Shown here piece after piece: positions 58,004 to 64,000 of a DNA stretch of 64,000 nucleotides. Source of the stretch: CAZBRS01 sp964494475 (GTDB taxonomy: Bacteria; Myxococcota_A; UBA9042; CAZBRS01); assembly GCA_964494475.1 (NCBI GenBank), contig CAZBRS010000001.1, positions 124,001-188,000 on the forward strand, given 5' to 3'. The number at the start of each line of letters is the position of its first letter. Within the stretch, counting starts at the first letter, position 1. Below the pieces are notes generated by a model that was not told where the DNA came from, did not search any database, and saw nothing but the letters and a program-made list of their open reading frames with translations. The position numbers and the translations under genes were made by a program.

Positions 58004-58897
58004 TCACCGGAAGAGCAGCGCCACGCCCCCCACGGCGACCAGCGCGCCCAGGGCGGCGCGCCACGAGACGCGCTCCTTCAGGAGCAGCAAGGCGGCCGGC
58101 AGGATGAGCACCGGGGTCAGCGCCATGAGGGTGGCGGCCACGCCCACCTGGGTGTGCTGCACGGCGTAGAGCGAGAGCGACACACCCACGAACGGGCCGA
58201 ACGTCGCGCCAAGCGCCGCGAGCCCGAGGGCCCGGCGGTCGCGGAGAGCGCGCGCGAAGTGCGGCCACCACCCCGTCGCGGTGTAGACCAGCGCGAACCC
58301 GGCCATGCCGGCGAGCGCGCGAATCTGGGTGGCCGCCAGGGCGTTCATGTCGCCCATGCCCAGCTTCGAGAGCACCAGGCCCCCGGCCTGCCCCAGGGCC
58401 CCGCCCACCGCCAGCAGCAGGCCGCGGGCGAGGTGCGGGTGGCGCTCTGCGCTGGCCTCGGAGCGCCGCTCGAGGACCACCCAGGCCACGCCGGCGAGCG
58501 TGACCCCCATGCCGGCCAGGTCGCCGAGGTCGAGCGATTCGCCCAGCGCCAGCCAGCCGAGCCCCGCGGCCATGACCGGCGCCAGCGCCATGACCAGCAT
58601 GGCCAGGCGCGGCCCCAGCAGCAGGAACGAGCGGAACAGGCAAAGGTCGCCGAAGGTGAAGCCCACCAACCCCGAGACCGAGAGCCAGCCCCAGGCGTGC
58701 GCGCCCGCCGACCAGGGCAGCGCTTGTCCGAGGACCAGCTGAGCCGTCACCGTCAGGTACACGAACGCGATGGCGAGGCGCAGCAGGTTCAGCGAGAGCG
58801 AGCCGATGCGGCGCGCCGAGGCGTCGAACGCGAGGGCCGAGCCGGTCCAGCAGACCGAGGTGGCCAGGGCGGCGAGCTCTCCCAGGTAGGGCGTCAC
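58004..58897 (-). CDS. EamA/DMT-family membrane transporter
   Basis: The 297-residue hydrophobic protein has ten predicted helices in two EamA halves (residues 5-145 and 158-297). Typical second-helix motifs are GFTFGDLCLFRSFLLLGPRLAMLVMALAPV and VGVSLSLYAVQHTQVGVAATLMALTPVLILP. It is an inner-membrane exporter or permease of unknown substrate. The GTG start overlaps the stop of the preceding lipoprotein gene (GTGA), placing it last in the lipoprotein operon. It is convergent with the nuclease gene, 2 nt apart. Confidence 0.86.
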   Translation of the reverse strand: MTPYLGELAALATSVCWTGSALAFDASARRIGSLSLNLLRLAIAFVYLTVTAQLVLGQALPWSAGAHAWGWLSVSGLVGFTFGDLCLFRSFLLLGPRLAMLVMALAPVMAAGLGWLALGESLDLGDLAGMGVTLAGVAWVVLERRSEASAERHPHLARGLLLAVGGALGQAGGLVLSKLGMGDMNALAATQIRALAGMAGFALVYTATGWWPHFARALRDRRALGLAALGATFGPFVGVSLSLYAVQHTQVGVAATLMALTPVLILPAALLLLKERVSWRAALGALVAVGGVALLFR

Positions 58898-59958
58898 TGC
58901 TTGAAGAACCCCCGCAGCTCCTCAAAGAAGCTGGCCACGAGCTCGCCTTGCAGTCGGCTCGAGGCGCGCAGGCGCGCGTCGCGCTCGTCGAGCGCGCCCT
59001 CGCGGTGCTCGAAGCTGCCGGCGCCGATGACGCGCGCGCTGGCCTCGCCGGCGCCGGCCGCTCCCGCGGGGGCCATGTCGGCGAGCTCGAAGCGGGCCGT
59101 GATGCTCCAGAAGGCGAAGTCGCGGTTGGCGCGGGCCACGGGCTGCTCCGTCAGGACCACGCGCACCACCACCGCCGCGCGCGTGGCCTCGTCGACGAGC
59201 TGCAGGCCGCCGCGCGTGACCGCTCGGGACAGGGCGCTCCGGACGTCGGCCGCGCTCGGTGAGTCGGGGGGCGTGACCTCGACGGCCACGGGGACGGCGC
59301 CGGCCAACAGGGCGATGCGACGATCGAGGTCCGTGATGGCGACGACGGGCGCCGTCTCGGTCCAGGTGGCGGCGTCGAGGACGGCCAGGGGCTCGCGAAG
59401 CGCGGCGCGCCGATCGGCCGCCGCCCGGGCCTCGAGCACGTGCCCCAGCGCGCGCACGCCGATCGCGCGGTCGGCGTCGTCGAGGGCGGCGGTGATCTCC
59501 TGATCGATCTCCCGGAGGCGCAGCGCGATGCGCTCGGCGGCCGAGCCGCGGTGCAGCACGGCCAGGGCGTGCACTCGGGCCGAGGTTGGATCGGACCAGG
59601 TCTCGGCGACCGCCACGTCTTCGAGGGTCTGATCGGTGGCCGTGCGCGTGGTCTCGCGCGTGGACGAGTCGGAGAGCCAGGCGCTTCCGGTGGCGTCTTC
59701 GGACGAGGCCACGCTGCGCCGGACGGTCACGTCCTGGTGCACGGCCACCTTGAAGCGCTTGGCGATCTCGGCGCGGGCGCGATCGGAGGCGTCGGCGCGC
59801 GTGTCGCCCACGCCCACGCCGACCAGGTACAGGCCGTCGGGGTACTTGCCGCCCGCGCCACGCTCGACCCAGGCCGGGCGGTCGTCGCCCGCGCGAGCGA
59901 GCTGCGCCGGCGAGCATGCGACGAGCAGTCCGATCACGGCGAGGCAGCGAGCGCGCAT
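58894..59958 (-). CDS. LPP20-like exported protein
   Basis: The 354-residue protein has a signal sequence with a lipobox-like LLVAC. A domain follows that opens RPAWVERGAGGKYPDGLYLVGVGVGDTRADASDRARAEIAKRFKVAV, the typical beginning of LPP20/FlgT-N-like lipoproteins. A C-terminal domain of about 110 residues (VEVTPPDSPSAADVRSALSRAV..., ASSRLQGELVASFFEELRGFF) is not assigned. The ATG at 59958 is preferred over 59973 because of a perfect AAGGAGG. Genes of this kind commonly accompany LpoB-like and TPR-like lipoproteins, as here. Confidence 0.78.
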   Translation of the reverse strand: MRARCLAVIGLLVACSPAQLARAGDDRPAWVERGAGGKYPDGLYLVGVGVGDTRADASDRARAEIAKRFKVAVHQDVTVRRSVASSEDATGSAWLSDSSTRETTRTATDQTLEDVAVAETWSDPTSARVHALAVLHRGSAAERIALRLREIDQEITAALDDADRAIGVRALGHVLEARAAADRRAALREPLAVLDAATWTETAPVVAITDLDRRIALLAGAVPVAVEVTPPDSPSAADVRSALSRAVTRGGLQLVDEATRAAVVVRVVLTEQPVARANRDFAFWSITARFELADMAPAGAAGAGEASARVIGAGSFEHREGALDERDARLRASSRLQGELVASFFEELRGFFKQ

Positions 59959-59969
59959 GGGGGCCTCCT

Positions 59970-61682
59970 TCATGGCGTGGCGGGGGGCGGGGCCGCGGGC
60001 GAATCGAGGGGTTCGAGCTGGCCGCGTTCGGCGGCAGGGGACTCGAGCGGCTCGAGGTCTCCCCGCAGGGCCGGAGGGGGCGCGGCCGGCGACTCCCCCT
60101 CGAGGGGGGTCAGGTCGCCGCGCACGGGCGCCTCGGGAACCACAGCCGCTGCCGGCTCGGTCGTGGTCGTGACCGTAGGGGTGGGCGCGGGGGCCGGCAC
60201 GGGCAGGGCGGCGGCGGCAGCCGGCGCGACGGGCACGGCGATGGCGGGTGGCTCCGCCAGGGGGGGCGCGGAGGCGGTGGCCAGCCCCTCGGGAGACGCG
60301 CCGAACACCAGGCGCTGCTCTGCGGGTACGGGACCGTTCGGCGGCCAGCGCCCCGGCGCCTCGCTGGAGTGCACGACCACGAAGGCCTTGCCGCCCTGCG
60401 GCACCGTCAGCCGGCAGGGCACCCGGCTGACCACGCCGCCGGCCGCATCGCGGAACAGCACGTCGACGTCCTGAACGCCGGGGGGCACGGCCACGCGGGC
60501 CACGGCGTAGCGGTCGGGCAGCGTGCGCCACGAGCGCGTGTCGGCGACCTCGGCGAGCTCCTTGACGGTGGTCCCGAGGGTGAACAGCGCCGCGGCGATC
60601 TGCACGCCCTGGTTCCGCGACGACTGCCCGATGGCCCGCGCCAGCTTCTTGGCGACCCAGCGCGCGATGCCGGCCGCGATGGCCCGCCCCTTCACGGCCT
60701 CGTTGCGCTCGGCGAGCACGCCGGCGGCCAGCGTCGACAGATCGTGGCGCGTCCAGGCCGGGAAGGCCGACGTGGAGCCGGTGACCCAGATCTCGGCGCC
60801 CGCCACCCGCGACGGCGTCTGGCGGTACTCGGGGTAGGTCACCGCGATGGTGTCCTGTCCGTCGAAGGTCACCCACTTGTTGCTCTCCTTGTGCGCCACC
60901 AAGCCGAGGCCGACGATCACGACCAGCTCGCTGGCGCCCGGCGCGCCGAGCGGGTCGTCGACCGATTCCTCGCCCTTCCAGCGCGCGGCCTGCTCGTGCC
61001 GACCAGCGCGCGTCGCGGCGCGCGCGAGGTCGCGAGCCAGCTCGGGGGGGGCGCCCACGCTGTAGGCCTCGGCCAACTCGTGGTAGCCCGCCGCGGCCTG
61101 CTCGTAGGCCAGGTAGGCCGCGTCGTGGTCACCGGCGCTCTCGTGGACCAGCCCCGCCACGTAGAGCGCGAACGGGTCGCGGCGGTACCGCGTGTCGACC
61201 TCGTGCTGCTTCAGCCAGGCCACGTGGGTCTCCATCTTGCGGCTCACCTGCCGGGCTTCGACCAGGGCGCCGTCGCGATCGCCCTCGGCCAGGTAGTTGA
61301 AGGCCTGCAGCACGTCGACCATGACCCGCTCGAAGTCCTCGCCCTGGTAGGTGGCGGCGGTGTCGTTCCACGCCAGCGCTGCCAGCGCGTCGGACACCTT
61401 CTTCGTGTAGAGCTCCTCGATCTTCTGGTCGGCGCGCTCGAGGAACTCGTTGGACTCCTTGTACTTGCCCTGGCGGTGCAGCACCATGGCCCGGTCGAAC
61501 ACGTCGACCAGGAAGTCCTGCTCGCGGCTGCCGGCGCTGGCCACCAGCGTGGCCTCGGCCGTCGCGTAGCGCCCGTCGCGAAACTCGGACATGAACTGCC
61601 GTCGCAGGTCCGAGTGCGACGCGCACGCCGCGAGCAGGCCCGCCAGCGCGAGGACGATGGAGGCGTGAAGGCTGCGGTTCAC
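59970..61682 (-). CDS. TPR-like lipoprotein (COG3014-like)
   Basis: The 570-residue lipoprotein (LALAGLLAAC, Cys20) has helical TPR-like repeats over residues 25-230 (FLVDVFDRAMVLHRQGKYKESNEFLERADQKIEEL; VMVDVLQAFNYLAEGDRDGALVEARQV). A beta-rich domain follows (VIVGLGLVAHKESNKWV..., VAVPPGVQDVDVLFRDAAGG), and the last 110 residues are Pro/Ala-rich with three copies of RGDLEPLE-like units. It starts at a GTG that overlaps the lpoB-like stop (GTGA). It is probably a periplasmic partner of the neighbouring lipoproteins. Confidence 0.75.
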   Translation of the reverse strand: MNRSLHASIVLALAGLLAACASHSDLRRQFMSEFRDGRYATAEATLVASAGSREQDFLVDVFDRAMVLHRQGKYKESNEFLERADQKIEELYTKKVSDALAALAWNDTAATYQGEDFERVMVDVLQAFNYLAEGDRDGALVEARQVSRKMETHVAWLKQHEVDTRYRRDPFALYVAGLVHESAGDHDAAYLAYEQAAAGYHELAEAYSVGAPPELARDLARAATRAGRHEQAARWKGEESVDDPLGAPGASELVVIVGLGLVAHKESNKWVTFDGQDTIAVTYPEYRQTPSRVAGAEIWVTGSTSAFPAWTRHDLSTLAAGVLAERNEAVKGRAIAAGIARWVAKKLARAIGQSSRNQGVQIAAALFTLGTTVKELAEVADTRSWRTLPDRYAVARVAVPPGVQDVDVLFRDAAGGVVSRVPCRLTVPQGGKAFVVVHSSEAPGRWPPNGPVPAEQRLVFGASPEGLATASAPPLAEPPAIAVPVAPAAAAALPVPAPAPTPTVTTTTEPAAAVVPEAPVRGDLTPLEGESPAAPPPALRGDLEPLESPAAERGQLEPLDSPAAPPPATP

Positions 61683-62296
61683 CACGCGGTCCCGGATTGC
61701 TCCCGGAGCTTCTTGATCTTCTTGTCGCCGATCCAGACGACCTCGGAGGTCTCGACGTTGTGCAGCTCGAGGTTGGTCTGGTAGAAGACCACCTCGCGGC
61801 CCTCCCAGCGGTCCTTGATGGCGTTGATGGTGCCGAAGACCAGGTAGTTGGCGCCGACCTGGCGTCCGATGCCGGCGGCCGTGCGCGGATCGACCACGCC
61901 CGACGCCTGGTAGGACTGCTCGCGGGCGAGCTGGTCGCGGAACTGCTGGTTGGTGACCACGCGCACGCGCCCGCTCTTCAGGAAGGCGCGCTCCAGGTCC
62001 TTCACGAAGACCTCGGGCTGGATGTGCTCGTCGGTCTTGTTGACCACCTTGCCGACCACCACCACGGGGCGCTGGCCGTTGGCTCCGGCCATGAACTCCT
62101 CGATCCAGGGGTTCGACAGGCAGTCGCCGATCATCTCTTCCGACACCAGGCGCGAGTCGGTGTCGTTCCACTTGCCCGACACGTCGACGGACTCGTCGGC
62201 GGCCAGGCGCTGCACCTGCATGCTGCTGCCCCCGCAGCCTGCGAGCAGCAGGCCCGCTCCGAGGACCAGCGCGCCGCGCGCGAGAAAATGCCTCAT
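61679..62296 (-). CDS. LpoB-like lipoprotein
   Basis: The 205-residue lipoprotein (LLLAGC, Cys21) resembles LpoB, the outer-membrane activator of penicillin-binding proteins. It shows SRLVSEEMIGDCLSNPWIEEF, RPVVVVGKVVNKTDEHI, DLERAFLKSGRVRVV, QASGVVDPRTAAGIGRQVGANYLVFGTI and ELHNVETSEVVWIGDKKIKK, in the same order as that family. It would reach through the periplasm to a peptidoglycan synthase. No PBP gene lies in the window. AGGAGG precedes the ATG. It is central in the five-lipoprotein operon. Confidence 0.85.
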   Translation of the reverse strand: MRHFLARGALVLGAGLLLAGCGGSSMQVQRLAADESVDVSGKWNDTDSRLVSEEMIGDCLSNPWIEEFMAGANGQRPVVVVGKVVNKTDEHIQPEVFVKDLERAFLKSGRVRVVTNQQFRDQLAREQSYQASGVVDPRTAAGIGRQVGANYLVFGTINAIKDRWEGREVVFYQTNLELHNVETSEVVWIGDKKIKKLREQSGTAW

Positions 62297-62306
62297 CGTC
62301 GACCTC

Positions 62307-62456
62307 CTACTCGCTCCCGGCTTCCTGGTTCAAGCGGTGCGACGCCTTCTGCTTGTTCTGATCGATGCGGTCGCGATCGACCGTCTTCTGCTGCGGGGCC
62401 GAGCAGGCCACCGCGAACAGGGCCACCAGCAGGGCTGCGAGGAATTTGCGGATCAT
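62307..62456 (-). CDS. 49-residue lipoprotein
   Basis: This short gene reads MIRKFLAALLVALFAVAC, a complete lipoprotein signal with Cys18 as lipidation site. A strongly charged Gln/Lys/Asp/Arg tail of 31 residues follows, ending QEAGSE and TAG. AAGGAG lies at the right distance upstream, inside the end of the preceding gene. It is 3 nt from the gene before and 10 nt from the LpoB-like gene after. Spacing, signal and ribosome site together make it a real gene. The mature part has no known family; a small accessory of LpoB is possible. Confidence 0.75.
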   Translation of the reverse strand: MIRKFLAALLVALFAVACSAPQQKTVDRDRIDQNKQKASHRLNQEAGSE

Positions 62457-62459
62457 GGC

Positions 62460-63050
62460 CTACTCCTTGTCGAGCTTCTCGACCAGCGCCTCTTTGTGCG
62501 CGTCGATGACCTCTTTCTGTCGGTTCGAGAGAGCGCGCACGTTCTTGAGGGCGTCGATGGCCGTCTCGGCGTCGACGATCTGCAGCACGTAGTAGTTGTT
62601 GTTCGGCGAGATCCACGTGTCGACCGGCTTGACGCCCGTGAGCTGCAGCTTGCTGACTTCTTTGACGATGCTGTCGATCTTGGCCTCGGCCGAGACGCCC
62701 GGATCCTCGACGCCTTCGGTCCACTGGGCCTTGTAGGTCTCGAGCAGGCTGGCCACGCGCTTCGAGAGCTGCTTCGAGATCTCGGCGCTGGCCGTGGCGC
62801 TGGCCGACTGGTACGCGAGGTCCATCAGGTGCGTGGCGCGGATGGTCTCGGACGCCACGCCGCACACCGTCTTGTCGGGGTTCTTGACCCAGGGCTCGGC
62901 GCAGTTGCGGATCTTCACCCACTGGGGCGCGCCCTCGAACTCGGATGCGAAGCTGGACTTGTCGGACACGAGGCCGCGCTCGACCTGCGTGCCGCAGGCC
63001 GTGGAGAGGACGAGCGTCAGCAGCGCGGACAGGATGACGGACGAGCGCAT
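62460..63050 (-). CDS. LPP20-like lipoprotein
   Basis: The 196-residue lipoprotein (LLTLVLSTAC, Cys19) has the compact LPP20 pattern: APQWVKIRNCAEP, a helical stretch (TIRATHLMDLAYQSASATASAEISKQLSKRVASLLETYKAQ), and a final strand set (VKPVDTWISPNNNYYVLQIVDAETAIDALKNV). The family is common in Gram-negative outer membranes without a fixed function. It is the first gene of the operon 63050-58004, and AGGAGG precedes the ATG. Confidence 0.8.
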   Translation of the reverse strand: MRSSVILSALLTLVLSTACGTQVERGLVSDKSSFASEFEGAPQWVKIRNCAEPWVKNPDKTVCGVASETIRATHLMDLAYQSASATASAEISKQLSKRVASLLETYKAQWTEGVEDPGVSAEAKIDSIVKEVSKLQLTGVKPVDTWISPNNNYYVLQIVDAETAIDALKNVRALSNRQKEVIDAHKEALVEKLDKE

Positions 63051-63086
63051 GGTGCCTCCTCGGCTTCTGGTGTTCGGACGCCCGGA

Positions 63087-63115
63087 AGTTCACCCCAAGG
63101 AGCGGGGCGCGTCAA
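63087..63115 (-). promoter_or_regulatory. possible promoter of the five-lipoprotein operon
   Basis: TTGACG (63115-63110) and TGAACT (63092-63087) are 17 nt apart, giving a start near 63080, 30 nt upstream of the first ATG. The -10 match is weak. Confidence 0.3.
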
Positions 63116-63144
63116 GGGGTTTCGAGGCTTCATCGGCCGCCGCG

Positions 63145-63768
63145 CTACGGCGTGACGGAGAGGCTCGCGAGGGAGGCCGTGTAGCCCTGCTCGATCCACG
63201 CGAGGGCCTCGGCGCCCAGGCGGGCGAGGTCGAGGTCCCGGGCACCGGCTTGCCAGGCGTCGAGCGTGGCCCGCACCATGCCCATGACGGCGCCCGCGAA
63301 GACCCGCGCGTGGCGTTCTTCGGCCGGGCCGGGGGTCGTCGAGGGCAGCAGGGTCTCGTAGATGGCCTGCTCCCATTCGCGATCGAACTCGGCTTGCCGG
63401 GCGATGAGCGAGACCGACGCGTTCATGATGCGGGCCTGGACGACCAGGTGTTCGCGGGTCTCGGAGAACACCGCGGCGAGCTCGAGGCAGGCGCGCACGA
63501 CGGCCTCGAAGGGCGCGGCCTCGGCGCGATGGCTGGCCAGGCGCTCGCGGAACATCGCGATGCGCTCGGCCTGGAGGGGGAAGACCGTCTCGTCCTTGCG
63601 CGCGAAGTAGCGGAAGAACGTTCGGCGGGCCACGCCCGCGGCCTCGGCGATCTCGTCGACGGTGGTGGTGTCGTAGCCGTGCGACAGGTACAGCCTGGTC
63701 GCCGCCGACAGCAGCGCCTCGCGCGTCCGGACCTTCTTTCGATCGCGAAGTCGCGGTTGCGTTTCCAT
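63145..63768 (-). CDS. TetR-family transcriptional regulator
   Basis: The 207-residue protein has the TetR helix-turn-helix at residues 12-58 (KKVRTREALLSAATRLYLSHGYDTTTVDEIAEAAGVARRTFFRYFARKDE) and a helical ligand-binding domain. The start at the ATG 63768 is preferred to an in-frame TTG 9 nt upstream. It is divergent from an aldehyde dehydrogenase gene with 68 nt between. That gap carries two palindromes, so it very likely represses itself and the dehydrogenase gene. The inducer is unknown. Confidence 0.92.
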   Translation of the reverse strand: METQPRLRDRKKVRTREALLSAATRLYLSHGYDTTTVDEIAEAAGVARRTFFRYFARKDETVFPLQAERIAMFRERLASHRAEAAPFEAVVRACLELAAVFSETREHLVVQARIMNASVSLIARQAEFDREWEQAIYETLLPSTTPGPAEERHARVFAGAVMGMVRATLDAWQAGARDLDLARLGAEALAWIEQGYTASLASLSVTP

Positions 63769-63775
63769 GGCGTCC

Positions 63776-63803
63776 AACGTACGTTACCGACACGCGGTGT
63801 CAA
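63776..63803 (-). promoter_or_regulatory. TetR gene promoter with two overlapping palindromes
   Basis: TTGACA (63803-63798) and TACGTT (63781-63776) are 16 nt apart on the minus strand, placing the start within 1-3 nt of the ATG. GACACGCGGTGTC (63789-63801) covers the -35 edge and AACGTACGTT (63776-63785) covers the -10. Both are candidate operators for the TetR protein. Confidence 0.45.
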
Positions 63804-63836
63804 CCCGAAACCGGCTCGTGGTGCAGCGGAGGAAGC

Positions 63837-64000
63837 ATGCCGCAGGTCAGCGTGAACCCGGCCACGGGCGAGCAGCTGGCGGCCTACGACGAGACCCCGC
63901 CGGCCCGGCTCGAGCACCTGCTCGACGCGAGCGTTCGGGCCTGGTCGTCCTGGCGGGGCACCTCCTTCGAGGCGCGCGGCGGCTTCCTGCGGGCCGCGGC
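63837..64000 (+). CDS. aldehyde dehydrogenase family protein, N-terminal fragment (cut by window end)
   Basis: The visible 54 residues begin MPQVSVNPATGEQLAAYDETPPARLEHLL..., include VRAWSSWRGTSFEARGGFLRAA, and continue off the window. The NPATGE opening and the W..TSF.AR...LRAA segment are typical of NAD(P)-dependent aldehyde dehydrogenases, particularly the succinate-semialdehyde dehydrogenase group. CGGAGGAAGC precedes the ATG. It is divergent from the TetR gene and probably under its control. Confidence 0.8.
   Translation, partial: MPQVSVNPATGEQLAAYDETPPARLEHLLDASVRAWSSWRGTSFEARGGFLRAA

Overview
The window is GC-rich, densely coded DNA with ATGA/GTGA gene overlaps and an unusually large share of secreted, lipoprotein and outer-membrane genes. 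Asp/Thr-rich stalks follow several lipoboxes. There are MopE-like metal-binding repeats, several vWA proteins, an IPTL-CTERM tail, a Cys-plus-RRRR C-terminal anchor resembling MYXO-CTERM, and a 3-ketodihydrosphingosine-reductase-like SDR. Together these suggest a Gram-negative of the Myxococcota (former Deltaproteobacteria) or a close relative. This is an inference from gene style; there is no rRNA here to confirm it. All calls come from reading the sequence; no database search was run.

Layout. 1-11.4 kb: EamA transporter, OmpA/TSP3 protein, surE-apt, a penicillin-acylase lipoprotein, an IPTL-CTERM exoprotein and a methyltransferase whose stop codon lies inside tRNA-Glu. 11.3-11.6 kb: tRNA-Lys and tRNA-Glu behind a good sigma70-type promoter. 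11.6-20.8 kb: a Cys-rich arginine/agmatine-deiminase-like lipoprotein, a CoA-transferase pair, a HEAT protein, a HAD phosphatase, a Cys-rich lipoprotein and a DtxR-FeoA regulator. 30.1-20.8 kb (minus strand): one probable seven-gene run of pentapeptide protein, small protein, KDSR-like SDR, PPC lipoprotein, DUF4159-like protein, vWA membrane protein and uvrC.

42.4-31.6 kb (minus strand) is the most unusual region. It runs outer-membrane barrel, lipoprotein, enoyl-CoA hydratase/isomerase, radical SAM enzyme, NifH-like Fe protein, two nitrogenase component-1-like subunits and a MASE3 histidine kinase. The last six genes are tightly packed, and four of their five junctions overlap or are 7 nt apart. 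The Fe protein keeps its P-loop and both cluster cysteines, while the two partner subunits keep only part of the usual cysteine set. No cofactor-assembly genes (nifB/E/N) and no chlorophyll genes are present. This looks like a nitrogenase-like ATP-driven reductase of unknown substrate and is the best candidate for an undescribed system.

42.5-64 kb: enolase-superfamily enzyme, two vWA lipoproteins, an RlmD-like methyltransferase, a VIT-vWA protein, a coupled V4R sensor and GGDEF cyclase, an Mrr-family protein whose nuclease residues look lost, a pRiA4b ORF-3-like protein coupled to a very large lipoprotein (11 MopE-like repeats plus an endonuclease I domain), a second EamA transporter, a five-lipoprotein operon (LpoB-like, LPP20-like, TPR-like, and a 49-residue lipoprotein), and a TetR regulator divergent from an aldehyde dehydrogenase cut by the window end. 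No rRNA, CRISPR array, insertion sequence or phage was seen. No gene-free stretch exceeds 300 bases; the longest is 8429-8719.
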